A stretch of 27,046 nt of DNA from a virus (IMGVR_UViG_3300042398_000805:1-27046), one strand, 5' to 3'; shown: positions 8,368 through 16,174, numbered from the stretch's first letter. Notes: generated from the letters alone by a model not told the origin. Made by a program: numbers and translations.

Positions 8368-8693
8368 GCCGGGTTGAAGTCTACTGCCGCGGAGGTTGGG
8401 TTGCCGCTCCACCGCTCCAGATTGGCGAACACCGAGAACGACAGCGCGATGGCACTGTGCTGCACGCCGGCTGGGACGGGCTTAGACCACCCACAGTGGT
8501 AGCTGGTGACGTGCTTTGATTTGCCTCCCATCATCCAACGCATGGTCCCGAGGATGTGGATGATCCGGGAGTCAAACTGGCTGTGGCAATGCGACGGGAT
8601 CAACTCACCAGCGGGGCAAAACCAGACCTCAAGCTGCCATCGGAACAACCGAAAGAGCCTGATTCCTGTGCATCGCTGGAACTTGATGATCAC
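8364..8693 (-). CDS. Cupin-fold protein
   Basis: 109 residues from GTG 8693, overlapping the upstream stop as GTGA (8690-8693), and itself overlapping the next gene as GTGA. Cupin motif 1 is visible as Gly29, five residues, then His35-Cys36-His37, followed by LG at 48-49. The usual Glu is not at the expected place. Cupin motif 2 is visible as Pro74-Ala-Gly76, two residues, His79. These give up to three histidine metal ligands in the classical geometry. Cupins are small beta-barrel proteins that bind metals or sugars. Here the gene sits among internal virion protein genes, so a structural or receptor-related role is possible. The fold call is from motifs alone. Confidence 0.65.
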   Translation of the reverse strand: MIIKFQRCTGIRLFRLFRWQLEVWFCPAGELIPSHCHSQFDSRIIHILGTMRWMMGGKSKHVTSYHCGWSKPVPAGVQHSAIALSFSVFANLERWSGNPTSAAVDFNPA

Positions 8694-9031
8694 AAAGAGG
8701 ATGCAAGGCCTTTGAGGCCGGCACCGGCGGCAGACGCTGCTCCGGTGAGATTACTTCCGGCAGCCTTGATACCACCACCAATAGCCTCAAGCGCCTTGCC
8801 TTGCATCTCGTCGCGCTTCTCGAAGAGGCCCTGCTTAAACGACAAGGCATCGTCGATCATGGTGTCGTCCAGTCCGAGGGCCTTGAGGCGCTTGCGCTGG
8901 GCTTCCACATCTGCGGTGGTGTTCTGGAAGTTGGTCATCATGGGCGCACCGTACCCACTGCCAGGCATCATCGGCGGCTGGGGTGCGTAGCCCTGCATCA
9001 TTCCACCGGGCTGCTGGTATCCGTAGTTCAT
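8690..9031 (-). CDS. Small Gly/Pro/Met-rich virion-associated protein
   Basis: 113 residues from ATG 9031, in ATGA overlap with the upstream gene (9028-9031) and GTGA overlap with the next. The first 32 residues are low complexity (MNYGYQQPGGMMQGYAPQPP and onward), the middle (about 38-80) is a charged helix, and the C-terminal 30 residues are Ala/Gly-rich (AIGGGIKAAG...AGLKGLASSL). The end could be an amphipathic or membrane-interacting helix. The composition matches the neighbouring internal virion proteins. No family is recognised; packaging inside the capsid and a role in ejection are inferred from position only. Confidence 0.65.
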   Translation of the reverse strand: MNYGYQQPGGMMQGYAPQPPMMPGSGYGAPMMTNFQNTTADVEAQRKRLKALGLDDTMIDDALSFKQGLFEKRDEMQGKALEAIGGGIKAAGSNLTGAASAAGAGLKGLASSL

Positions 9032-9822
9032 AGGCTGGATGCGGCAGACATACCGGCACCGATCAGCGCGGTGGTGTTGGCGGCGGAAGCAGTACGGGCA
9101 GCAAGCTGGGCCTGCTGGTTGCCACCAATCAGGTTGGCAGCATACTGGCTCTCCGGGTTGAAGAGTTGGCCAGGATTGAATCCTTGAGCCTGACCAATGA
9201 AGCCCTGCGAGGCCCCAAAGGCCTGAGAAGGCCGACCTAGCACCTGTTGGAAGACGTCACCGTAGACGCCCTGGGAAGCCCCGAGGGCACCCATGGCCTG
9301 CTGCTGGCGCTGCTGTTGAAGGCCGGCACCGGCCATCTGGGATCGCACAGCCTCCTGCAGGGCACCGGACGGACCTTGGGCCAGGCCCCGTGCAGCCAGC
9401 CCGGAACGGGTCTGCTGTTCAACCATGCGCTGTTGCTCAGGGGTCAGACGGGAACCTGCGGCCAGGCCAGACTGGGCCTGCGCGGTCAACGTATCGGCCA
9501 AGGCAGCCTGTTCCGGCGAGGCCGCCTTGATCGCAGCACGGGCTTGCGGCCCAAGTCTCTCGATGTCGGCAATGTCACCGGCCCGGGAACGGGAGCGGGC
9601 GGCCGCCTCGACCTCTCCCATGGTGGGCGCGATCTGCTCCTTGTAGAGCTGCAGCAGCTCCGGCGTGGCAGACTTCAACAGGCCGAGCTGAAGAGCTTGG
9701 TACTGCGGAGCGTACTTGGCCTCGGCTGCGTATTTCTCGGGCGCTAGGTCAATCTGGGCGCGGAGAGTTTCCGCAGTCTCCTTGCCGTAGTCCCGTGGTG
9801 CTGGTGCCTCAACTGATGCCAT
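9028..9822 (-). CDS. Putative internal virion protein, Ala/Gln-rich, 264 aa
   Basis: 264 residues from ATG 9822, overlapping the end of the GNAT-like gene by 14 bases. The protein is almost wholly helical by composition: Ala/Glu-rich to residue about 120, then Gln/Ala/Gly-rich (about 150-230, including a run of Gln near 180), ending with an Ala/Ser-rich hydrophobic tail. Short repeats GASQGVYGDVF and GASQGFIGQAQ occur near residues 190-220. There is no catalytic motif. The composition and place resemble the T7 gp14-type internal core proteins that line the ejection channel, but sequence similarity to them is not claimed. Confidence 0.7.
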   Translation of the reverse strand: MASVEAPAPRDYGKETAETLRAQIDLAPEKYAAEAKYAPQYQALQLGLLKSATPELLQLYKEQIAPTMGEVEAAARSRSRAGDIADIERLGPQARAAIKAASPEQAALADTLTAQAQSGLAAGSRLTPEQQRMVEQQTRSGLAARGLAQGPSGALQEAVRSQMAGAGLQQQRQQQAMGALGASQGVYGDVFQQVLGRPSQAFGASQGFIGQAQGFNPGQLFNPESQYAANLIGGNQQAQLAARTASAANTTALIGAGMSAASSL

Positions 9823-10222
9823 ATTTTTTGTCAGCCACCCGGTAGATCGGCATCGAGCCTTTCTTGAAGATGGTCAGTTTGCCGTTGCGATAGCCGATAG
9901 CCGGGAGGATTGCAGCCTCCGGTCGGTCATGGAAGAACTTAGCCGCCACCGCCATGGCGAATACCGCGCAATCCGCGGCGAATTGATGCCAGTACCAGTG
10001 GTCGCCATTGGGGTCGGAATGCTGCCACTCCCAGGCCTTAGGCTCTGGACCCGTCTGACGCCAGCCTACCAGCACACCGACCACATGGTCGTCCTGGGTG
10101 GCGATCTTGAGCGTGCCCTGCTCCGCGTGGAACATGACGTAGTCCTCGACGGCCTCACGGGTCCAGCCCTTGAAGCTGTCCGGGAGCTTGTGCAGCAGGT
10201 AGTCTGTGATCTGGGGGATCAT
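9809..10222 (-). CDS. GNAT-like protein in the T7 gp13 position
   Basis: 137 residues from ATG 10222, in ATGA overlap with the upstream gene (10219-10222). An early helix (VEDYVMFHAEQG) is followed by strands (TLKIATQDD, VVGVLVGWRQ) and a helix (AADCAVFAMAVAAKFF). That order is compatible with a reduced GNAT acyltransferase fold, and the C terminus (FKKGSMPIYRVADKKYGIS) is basic. T7 gene 13, a protein of about the same length immediately before the internal core genes, has a GNAT-like fold. Matching size, order and fold sketch suggest an equivalent here. No acetyl-CoA-binding Q/RxxGxG/A loop is evident, so enzymatic activity is doubtful. Confidence 0.6.
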   Translation of the reverse strand: MIPQITDYLLHKLPDSFKGWTREAVEDYVMFHAEQGTLKIATQDDHVVGVLVGWRQTGPEPKAWEWQHSDPNGDHWYWHQFAADCAVFAMAVAAKFFHDRPEAAILPAIGYRNGKLTIFKKGSMPIYRVADKKYGIS

Positions 10223-10626
10223 TGAGAGCCAGAATTGTTTTTAACTGTCTGGAATGCGTTAGGCTCTGGCGTTTGTATTCCCGGCCCTGTAACCGTGTCA
10301 AAAGCCCTCAAACCGAAGTAATACACAGGCCCGACCGTAGCAGTTGGCAATGCTTGCAACAACGTAAACGGAGCGGTGTATGTGTAGAAAGCCGAGGTGT
10401 TTTGAATCGGATTTACGATATTTGCCGAAGAAGTCTTGATGTCTATTTTGACAGTTGTAGTGGCAGGAATTGGCCTACTGTAGATGTCGACTGCGGTGAA
10501 TAAAGTTGTGCTGGGATTGATGATGTAGTTTCCATCCTGCGACTGCGTGTTTGGAGGCACCATCAGATAGCATTGCACGGTCCCTGATGGAACCGGCGCT
10601 CCTTCATTGAACCAGGCAGCGTGCAT
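10219..10626 (-). CDS. Unknown beta-rich virion accessory protein
   Basis: 135 residues from ATG 10626, which shares a base with the upstream stop (TGATG at 10624-10628). A longer open frame to 10743 exists, but its extra residues overlap the fibre gene and look non-coding. The protein is rich in Thr, Pro, Val and aromatic residues (STTLFTAVDIYSRPIPATTT, YTYTAPFTLLQALPT), so it is probably a beta-sandwich. There is no recognised domain. Base composition is AT-richer than the flanking genes. Placed directly after a fibre-like gene and coupled to it, it could be a fibre partner or tip protein; that is inference. Confidence 0.65.
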   Translation of the reverse strand: MHAAWFNEGAPVPSGTVQCYLMVPPNTQSQDGNYIINPSTTLFTAVDIYSRPIPATTTVKIDIKTSSANIVNPIQNTSAFYTYTAPFTLLQALPTATVGPVYYFGLRAFDTVTGPGIQTPEPNAFQTVKNNSGSQ

Positions 10627-11354
10627 CAGGCGTTGAAGTTGGCGATTTGCTTGCCGTAGACGTTGGCCCCGATGCAGGTGAAGACAAACAGGTCGGCCTT
10701 GTTTGCTCCAGTCGTCAGCGTCGGTGTGCTTCCGGCCTGCCACTGCATCGTCTTGCCGCCAGAAGCCGAGAAGGTCGCAGTCAGCGTTCCTCCGGCAGTC
10801 TGTTTCACCTTTACCAGCACGGTCTTGCCCTCGTCGTTGGCTCCGAAGGTCAGCGTGACAGCCACGTTGCCGGTAGGCGTCAGATCCCAGGTTAGGCTTG
10901 TACCGACATTAACGGTCGGCGTGGTCGAGCTACTGGTCTGTGGTGCGGTTGAGAGCTTGGCCGAGGTGACCGAGTTGTCCTTCAGGCGGATCGTGGTGCC
11001 GCTGGTCTCAATCGTTGTCTCGTCGGGCACCAACGAAAGCAGGGTCTTGGTTTGAGCTGCCGTCAGGTCGACCGGGGTCGCGCTGCTGCCGGTGTTGTTG
11101 CCCTTGATGGTGTTGGCCGCCATCGTCGCCAGCTTGGCGTTGGTGACAGCGTTGTCGGCCAGTTTGGAGGTGATCACCGCCAGATTCTGAATGGCATCAG
11201 AATTCACTGAGTTGGCACCGATGGTCAGCGTGCCGCCGTCGATGGTGCCCGTGATGTTTACGGTGGGTGTGCCCAGGAGGTTGAGCGTCGAGGCCGACAG
11301 CGTGGTTGTCGGGCTGATCGTGGTGCCTGGGGTGACGTTTACGAAGAGTGGCAT
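10626..11354 (-). CDS. Tail fibre-like protein, 242 aa
   Basis: 242 residues from ATG 11354, starting six bases after the nozzle gene stop. The N-terminal half is Thr/Asn/Gly-rich and contains a pattern typical of trimeric phage fibres, [20 protein letters not shown] followed by [16 protein letters not shown]. The C-terminal half (about 145-242) reads as a compact beta domain with [16 protein letters not shown] and [16 protein letters not shown]. Fibre shafts of this sort carry repeated 'S.KL.DNAVT..KLA' segments. Position after the tail nozzle gene supports an adhesin or fibre attached to the tail. Host receptor unknown. Confidence 0.7.
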   Translation of the reverse strand: MPLFVNVTPGTTISPTTTLSASTLNLLGTPTVNITGTIDGGTLTIGANSVNSDAIQNLAVITSKLADNAVTNAKLATMAANTIKGNNTGSSATPVDLTAAQTKTLLSLVPDETTIETSGTTIRLKDNSVTSAKLSTAPQTSSSTTPTVNVGTSLTWDLTPTGNVAVTLTFGANDEGKTVLVKVKQTAGGTLTATFSASGGKTMQWQAGSTPTLTTGANKADLFVFTCIGANVYGKQIANFNA

Positions 11355-11360
11355 GGTGGT

Positions 11361-14192
11361 TTAGACGTCGTTCTTGCCGTAGAGTCGGAATGCAATGCCG
11401 ATGACCTTGGCGCTGTAGATATCGAGGGAGCCCTGGTCGGTGGTGATCAGGGGCTGCACAGAGGCCGAGTGCTTGCGCAGGCGGGCCTTGTGGCTGAAGA
11501 ACTGGTGCAAGCCGGCCTTCCAGCCGTTGTTTCCGCAGCGGAACTGGGTGGTCACCGAGTAGTCCTCGCGGTACGGGGCTAGGAAGTTGTCGGCAGTGTT
11601 GTTGGTGTTGTAGGTGCCGCTGCCGTAGGTGTAGTAGGCCGTGCGATCCTTGGTCTGGTCGGTGGCAACCGTATAGAACTCATTCACACCGTCGAACTGC
11701 GCAGTGATGGAATAGCGGGTGTTCCAGTTGCCCAGCTCGAACTGGATGTCGGTCCACTGCTTGTGGTCGACGTTGTCCTCCCCGGTGTAGCCGCGGAAAC
11801 GAACCTCGGTGCTGATCTGGGTCAGCACGCCAGTGCGGTCGGCGTCCACAAGACCGAGCGTGTCGAACTGGTGGATTAATCCGCTCTCATCGGCCCAGCA
11901 CAGCGTGTCGGTGCCTGCAACGATGACTCTGGACCAGTACTTCGGAACGAGCAACGAGCCCTCCCAGTAGCCTTCCCAGGCCTTGTTCAGGAAGTTGTAG
12001 ACCAGCGTGCGTTGGTTGGTGCCGTCACCGCCCTCGACCGGCACGCTCAGGATGTATCGGTTGGAGAAGTAGGTCCCGCAGGCGTTGCTCCAGAAGGCCT
12101 GGTCGATGTCGTCGACGATGTTCTGGATCTGGTCGGACAATGGCACCACCACCGATTGACTGATACCAAACTCGGTCTGGCGCAGGCTGATTATGCCGCG
12201 TTGGGAGAGGAAGATGACGTCGGAGCCTGTGCCTGCGATGGAAGCCTGAGACACGCAGCCGAACTCCCGGGTGATCTCGGTCAGGCGGGTGGTCGACAGG
12301 TCGCCGTAGAGGTTCTCCACGGCCAGCACCGAGCGTTCCTTGAAGACCAATAGCGTGGTCATGTTGAACGGGTACAGGGCCACCACCCGGTCATTGCTGC
12401 CGGTGTTGAGCTTGAACTCGTTCAGGATAGGCGAGTAGTGCAGCGGGTCCAGCACGTCGGAGACGGCCAGGTAGTCGTTGCCGTAGAGCAGCAGCAGGCG
12501 GTTCTGGAAGTACAAGCCCTCGCGACCCGGGGGCACCGAGGAACCGGAAGCACTTGAGCGCTTGATACTGCCGGTGATGTTGGAAGTGGTAATGTCCACC
12601 AGGGTCGAAGGCATGGCCACCGTGGCGGTGGGCGTGTTTGAATATGCTCCGCCGTTGACGATAGCCACCGAGCTGACGATTCCATTGGTGACCGTCGTGG
12701 TCAGGCTGGCAGGCGTTGTGATGGTGCCAGTGGCGCTGACCGTGATCACCGGGGCCGAGAGGTAGCCGGAGCCCTGGTTGAGGATGACAACGTCGGTAAT
12801 GGAGATATTGGGCGACGTGCCGGTGGTCGTGATTTGAATGATTGCTCGGTTGGCGTCGTTCAGCGAGTCGGTCTCCTCGGTCGTACCTGAGAACAGGCGC
12901 AGCGTGTTGTTGTCGACCGGATAGGTGTAGTAGATCTTGTTGGTGACGTTGGCCCCACCGTTTTCAATGTTGGACAGAGTTACCTGATCGCCCGGAATGA
13001 AGTTGTGGTTGAATACCGCAATGGTGTCCGCAGTAGCGTCGGAACTATTGATCGACAGCGTGGAGGGGATGCGGTTGAAACCGGCGTCGAGCGCAGACGG
13101 GTTGGTTGCCGTGCTCTGCATCAGGATCGGCATCCCGTCGTTCAGGTTGTTGACGATGTCCTGAGCCAGGTCATAGCCGGTCGTGTTACTGGCCAGCTCA
13201 ATGTAGTAGCGGGCGTTGTTCTCCGGGTTTAGTGGCAACGAGTTGGTCTTGGCCCGAGCATCAGCAAGAGTCAGGTGCAGCGAGACCTCCTGATTGACCA
13301 CATTGACGTAGAGCTGGAAGCCTTGACCAGACCCGGGTGACGCATTCCAGAGTGGAGCAGCATTGCCAACTTGGCCGACGTTCACGATGTCTCCGGTGGC
13401 CAGATCGGGCACCACGTTCAGTGTGATCTCGGTGGATGCCTCTTGGGAGAGAAGGAAACTGTTTTCACACAGGATTGCATCGTTGCCCTCGGTGTCGATG
13501 GAGTCGTAGACGATGCCGGTAACGCTGTCGAAGTAGTATCGGGCGTTGCCCGGGCGCAGCATGACCACGCCGTTGGTGGCCTGGATGAGGCGCACCGGCA
13601 GGTAGATGTCGTGCCCGTTCATGGACACTTCCACGGGCGACTGGTTGGGCCGGATGCACCAGACCTTGCCCTGGCCACCGTCAGAGGTCCGGGCCTCGTT
13701 GACTGCTACCAGAAGTGCATTGGCCCCGGTGTCCGGGTCGCGGTAGGGCAGGATGCCGAGGATATCCTCGAAGGGAGCGGTTGAGGCGTAGAACTGCACC
13801 GTCTTGTTTGCAGGCGACGGCGCGAAGCTAAATGCCGCAGTACTGAAGGTCGCGTTGGTGTTGTCGTCCAGCGTACAGAGCGTGCCGTTGGAAAAGATCT
13901 GGGTGTTGGCGTCCACGTCGCAAACCACCTGCGAGTTTGCCGGGATCTGAGTGCCGGAGACAGGAACACCGACCGATGATCCAGATGTGAGCGTGACGAC
14001 GCGTGATCCGCTCGACCAGCGGCCGCCCCACTTGGGCTGCACAATGCCCCAGCGGTTCTTGATGACCTGATCCTCGAAGCGTCGGTTGACGGCGTTGGAA
14101 ACGTAGGAGGCCGGGATCAGCGCAGGGTCAATGCGCGATACCACTCCAACGAATCCATCGTCGATTGCACCGATTTGAGGCAGGTCAGGCAT
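11361..14192 (-). CDS. Tail nozzle-like protein (tail tubular protein B type)
   Basis: 943 residues from ATG 14192, one base after the adaptor gene stop (TGATATG). The N terminus (GFVGVVSRIDPALIPASYVS, then NRWGIVQPKWGG) resembles the start of phage proteins that fold as a beta-propeller nozzle. A central strand-rich segment contains two GSGY-like repeats (NQGSGYLSAPVITVSATG near residue 475 and VNGGAYSNTPTATVA near 515). After it comes a propeller-like region with YFQNRLLLLYGNDYLAVSD (about 555-580), VVALYPFNMTTLLVFKERSV and VYNFLNKAWEGYWEG. Together with the preceding adaptor this makes the short non-contractile tail. Length exceeds T7 gp12 (about 794 residues), perhaps through the inserted repeats. 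Family assignment rests on gene order and general pattern. Confidence 0.7.
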   Translation of the reverse strand: MPDLPQIGAIDDGFVGVVSRIDPALIPASYVSNAVNRRFEDQVIKNRWGIVQPKWGGRWSSGSRVVTLTSGSSVGVPVSGTQIPANSQVVCDVDANTQIFSNGTLCTLDDNTNATFSTAAFSFAPSPANKTVQFYASTAPFEDILGILPYRDPDTGANALLVAVNEARTSDGGQGKVWCIRPNQSPVEVSMNGHDIYLPVRLIQATNGVVMLRPGNARYYFDSVTGIVYDSIDTEGNDAILCENSFLLSQEASTEITLNVVPDLATGDIVNVGQVGNAAPLWNASPGSGQGFQLYVNVVNQEVSLHLTLADARAKTNSLPLNPENNARYYIELASNTTGYDLAQDIVNNLNDGMPILMQSTATNPSALDAGFNRIPSTLSINSSDATADTIAVFNHNFIPGDQVTLSNIENGGANVTNKIYYTYPVDNNTLRLFSGTTEETDSLNDANRAIIQITTTGTSPNISITDVVILNQGSGYLSAPVITVSATGTITTPASLTTTVTNGIVSSVAIVNGGAYSNTPTATVAMPSTLVDITTSNITGSIKRSSASGSSVPPGREGLYFQNRLLLLYGNDYLAVSDVLDPLHYSPILNEFKLNTGSNDRVVALYPFNMTTLLVFKERSVLAVENLYGDLSTTRLTEITREFGCVSQASIAGTGSDVIFLSQRGIISLRQTEFGISQSVVVPLSDQIQNIVDDIDQAFWSNACGTYFSNRYILSVPVEGGDGTNQRTLVYNFLNKAWEGYWEGSLLVPKYWSRVIVAGTDTLCWADESGLIHQFDTLGLVDADRTGVLTQISTEVRFRGYTGEDNVDHKQWTDIQFELGNWNTRYSITAQFDGVNEFYTVATDQTKDRTAYYTYGSGTYNTNNTADNFLAPYREDYSVTTQFRCGNNGWKAGLHQFFSHKARLRKHSASVQPLITTDQGSLDIYSAKVIGIAFRLYGKNDV

Positions 14193-14193
14193 A

Positions 14194-15123
14194 TCACCGG
14201 GACGGCACGATTATCTGCCGGACATATTTCTCCTGGAGCGCCACCTTGTCGATCTCCTTGGTCAGTTCAACCTCTCCTAACTCAAGGAACTGGTTGCCCA
14301 GGTCGATCTTGCCGTCGACCCGGAGCATCTGGCCGGCTGCCTTGAGTGCGCAGATCTCGCAGAAGCGGTAGGGGAAGGCGTAGGCGGTGGCCTCGGCGGA
14401 GCTGGACAGGAGCGGTGGGGTCTTGCGGAATTCCAGCCAGACGTAGGGGAGGTCGTTCCCAACCAGCACACCGTCATCGGTGAACGTGTACGTGACCTCC
14501 TGCTGACGCCAGGTGACACGAGGGTCGGCTGGCCAGACCGAGAAGGTCTCACCGATGGGAACAGCCCGGGTTGTGCCGTCGGGGTTGTTGGTCTGCGAGA
14601 TATTGCGTAGGAACTTGTTCAGGATTCCCCAGTAGGCTGTGTTGGTCGGGACGGTGCCGGACGGTGCAATGGCATAGAGCTGATAGTGCTCCTGCGTCAC
14701 CGGATACAACACGATCTGACCGATGGTGTAGGAGGTGGTGCTGTCCCAGTCGCCGTCATTGTTACCGTAGGAAGGCTGTGCCTCGGACCAGTAGATTGAG
14801 TTGAGCGTGCCGTTGGGGCCGCTAGTGGTCGGGCTCTGGCCGGCACCCGGCGTGATGTTGACCCACTGGTAATACTTCTCCTCGACCGGGAAGTAGACCA
14901 CGTCCCCGGCGTTGTAGGTGTTTTGGTAGGAGTAAGTGGGCGCAAAGAACTCCTGCTGATACACCGTCTGCTCGGGCCAATCAAAGCACTCCCAGGCGCT
15001 CCGCAGTGACATGGAGATGAACGTGCGGAAGAAGTTGGACTCCTCGGTCGTTAGGGTGGAGAAAACGCGCCCAGTGAGCTCACAGGCGCGTTGCAGCACG
15101 TAGTCGTAGGTGACGGTTCTCAT
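14194..15123 (-). CDS. Head-to-tail adaptor-like protein with two carbohydrate-binding-like repeats
   Basis: 309 residues from ATG 15123, three bases after the stop of the small basic gene. The ends look like a tail tubular protein A-type adaptor: a helical N terminus (MRTVTYDYVLQRACELTGRV) and a helical C terminus (YRFCEICALKAAGQMLRVDG and onward to ALQEKYVRQI). Between them are two repeats, roughly 62-112 and 126-168, each with the pattern Y..G..V.YPV...YYQ...I.P.G..P.....YW. This is the signature of chitin-binding type 3 / CBM5/12 modules. The insertion probably projects from the tail and could bind surface glycans. Adaptor identity is inferred from order (before the nozzle) and length after removing the insert. 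Confidence 0.7.
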   Translation of the reverse strand: MRTVTYDYVLQRACELTGRVFSTLTTEESNFFRTFISMSLRSAWECFDWPEQTVYQQEFFAPTYSYQNTYNAGDVVYFPVEEKYYQWVNITPGAGQSPTTSGPNGTLNSIYWSEAQPSYGNNDGDWDSTTSYTIGQIVLYPVTQEHYQLYAIAPSGTVPTNTAYWGILNKFLRNISQTNNPDGTTRAVPIGETFSVWPADPRVTWRQQEVTYTFTDDGVLVGNDLPYVWLEFRKTPPLLSSSAEATAYAFPYRFCEICALKAAGQMLRVDGKIDLGNQFLELGEVELTKEIDKVALQEKYVRQIIVPSR

Positions 15124-15126
15124 TGG

Positions 15127-15372
15127 CTACCAGGATTTACACGCCCAATACTTGGCGGAGAGTTTGGTGCCCGGCTCGTCACAACCATGACGGGCGCGGA
15201 AGGATGCACGCCGCTCCGGGATGTGCTTCTTGATCGTCATGTCTGGGTCGCCGAAACGCACGAGAGCGACCTTGTCGCCTTCCTTGGCAAGGACAGCGAA
15301 CTTCTTGGACTCGCCGGGAGTGCGCTTGGGCTTGTTGTAGCCCGAGAACTTGTTGCCCTTGTAGTTGATCAT
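15127..15372 (-). CDS. Small basic conserved phage protein (DUF5872-like)
   Basis: 81 residues from ATG 15372, in ATGA overlap with the lipoprotein gene (15369-15372). It begins MINYKGNKFSGYNKPKRTPG, has a strand-rich middle (KKFAVLAKEGDKVALVRFGD) and ends ERRASFRARHGCDEPG...KYWACKSW. The overall pattern, Gly-Tyr-Asn-Lys-Pro-Lys-Arg start and Arg-x-Ser-Phe-x-Ala-Arg-His ... Tyr-Trp end, is familiar from small phage proteins that I recall as DUF5872. Their function is unknown. High Lys/Arg content and two cysteines suggest nucleic acid or metal binding, but this is not shown. Confidence 0.75.
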   Translation of the reverse strand: MINYKGNKFSGYNKPKRTPGESKKFAVLAKEGDKVALVRFGDPDMTIKKHIPERRASFRARHGCDEPGTKLSAKYWACKSW

Positions 15373-15599
15373 TGCTTGGGCAGGACGTACCAGCCGGCAG
15401 GCAGCGTCACCGTGGACGGCCCCACCAGCTTCTTGTTTGAATCGAATCCGTACACGCTGGCCTTCACCGGCTTGGCCAGCATCACCGGATCACCGGAAGG
15501 GACCAGGACCACCTTCGTCACCTGGCAGCCCAGGCAGGTCAGCAATGCGATCAGCCAGATCGCTTTTGAGGGCTTCGGGAGCTTTACCATGTTGCACAT
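15369..15599 (-). CDS. Putative lysis-region lipoprotein (outer spanin-like)
   Basis: 76 residues from ATG 15599, or 73 from ATG 15590; neither has a clear ribosome site. A basic N terminus (KLPKPSK) is followed by a hydrophobic stretch AIWLIALLTCLGC, a signal peptide with a lipobox-like Cys at about residue 25. The mature part reads VPSGDPVMLAKPVKASVYGF and ends LPAGWYVLPKQ, a pattern I associate with small phage lysis-region proteins. It lies next to two small membrane proteins and overlaps a 57-residue gene in another frame, the arrangement of Rz/Rz1 spanin pairs. Lipidation is not certain because the -3 to -1 residues (CLG) are not a perfect lipobox. Confidence 0.7.
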   Translation of the reverse strand: MCNMVKLPKPSKAIWLIALLTCLGCQVTKVVLVPSGDPVMLAKPVKASVYGFDSNKKLVGPSTVTLPAGWYVLPKQ

Positions 15600-15663
15600 C
15601 GGTGGGTGGTGTTTCTCGGAACCAGTCGAGCAGGGCCTTGAGGATCTGGTAGATCCAGTTCAC
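15490..15663 (-). CDS. 57-residue protein overlapping the lipoprotein out of frame
   Basis: 57 residues from GTG 15663, which overlaps the upstream stop as GTGA (15660-15663), to TGA at 15490. It is too short for ordinary gene callers and shares about 110 bases with the lipoprotein gene in a different frame. It begins NWIYQILKALLDWFRETPPT, an amphipathic aromatic helix, followed by ALKSDLADRIADLPG and a Gly/Pro tail. Small phage proteins with an aromatic 'W....ALL.W' start and a D.L..RL.D end are known to me from the same neighbourhood. The start helix is too polar for a clear transmembrane anchor, so equivalence to the inner-membrane spanin is uncertain. Coupling overlap and sensible composition support translation. 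Confidence 0.65.
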   Translation of the reverse strand: MNWIYQILKALLDWFRETPPTDVQHGKAPEALKSDLADRIADLPGLPGDEGGPGPFR

Positions 15664-15842
15664 TCGGATTTCTTCTCGGCGTCTTTGGCCCAGATGAGGC
15701 CGATGCCAGCGGTCACCGCGGCGATGGTCGTGGTAATGTCCAGATGGGTGGTCGGGTCACCGTCGAACAGGGCCTTGAGAGCGCCGCCAACAGCGACCAG
15801 GATGGCACCGATGCCGGCCAGTGTGGTCTTGGTGTTTTTCAT
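15660..15842 (-). CDS. Small membrane protein, holin-like
   Basis: 60 residues from ATG 15842, overlapping the upstream stop as ATGA (15839-15842). The sequence is MKNTKTTLAGIGAILVAVGG, then ALKALFDGDPTTHLDITTTI, then AAVTAGIGLIWAKDAEKKSE. It has two hydrophobic segments (about 8-25 and 37-51) joined by a short acidic turn and a charged C-terminal tail. This is the usual layout of small class II holins and of a family of short membrane proteins in phage lysis regions. A further in-frame start exists upstream (15881) but would override the ATGA overlap. Role in membrane permeabilisation is inferred. Confidence 0.7.
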   Translation of the reverse strand: MKNTKTTLAGIGAILVAVGGALKALFDGDPTTHLDITTTIAAVTAGIGLIWAKDAEKKSE

Positions 15843-16018
15843 TTGGATCGGAATAAGCGATACGCACCGTAGATGGCGCATAGTAAGCCAATCACGGCGG
15901 TGATAAGTCGAACGATGTCGGTGAGCCAGGGGATAAACGAAACAGCGGTTGCCGCTACTGCTCCCCCCATGGAAGCGATCATCTGATTTGTGTCACCGCC
16001 GTGATTGGATGCGTCCAT
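15839..16018 (-). CDS. Small membrane protein, holin-like, 59 aa
   Basis: 59 residues from ATG 16018, which directly abuts the upstream stop (TAAATG), to TGA at 15839. The first 12 residues are polar (MDASNHGGDTNQ). One or two hydrophobic stretches follow (MGGAVAATAVSFIPWL and ITAVIGLLCAIYGAYRLF), and the end is basic (RSK). This looks like a small holin or holin partner. Its immediate coupling to the next membrane protein and the nearby lipoprotein suggests a lysis cassette. No endolysin is present in the window, so the enzyme must lie elsewhere or be part of a larger protein. Confidence 0.65.
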   Translation of the reverse strand: MDASNHGGDTNQMIASMGGAVAATAVSFIPWLTDIVRLITAVIGLLCAIYGAYRLFRSK

Positions 16019-16174
16019 TTACGTTGGATTAGATTGGTTTTTCGCAGCTTCTTCTAGGATATCCACCAAGGGCAGACCGACGCGCATATTGTTCACGTCG
16101 CCGGCCTTCATACCAATCACCAAGAGCTGGTGGAGCAGTTGGAGCTGTTGCAGTGTGAGTTCGATCTTAATCAT
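16019..16174 (-). CDS. Small helical protein, 51 aa, function unknown
   Basis: 51 residues from ATG 16174, overlapping the upstream stop as ATGA (16171-16174), and ending exactly at the start of the next gene. A longer frame to 16459 exists but its extra part is a shadow of the upstream gene. The sequence begins MIKIELTLQQLQLLHQLLVI and contains KAGDVNNMRVGLPLVDILEE, so it is two amphipathic helices. Similar tiny 'L..L..L...GIKAGGL......P.V..L' proteins occur in phage tail or lysis regions, with no assigned role. Confidence 0.65.
   Translation of the reverse strand: MIKIELTLQQLQLLHQLLVIGMKAGDVNNMRVGLPLVDILEEAAKNQSNPT

Noticed and set aside
10627-10743. N-terminal extension of the 135-residue accessory protein
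   Set aside because: It overlaps the fibre gene and lacks protein-like composition; the TGATG junction marks ATG 10,626 as start.
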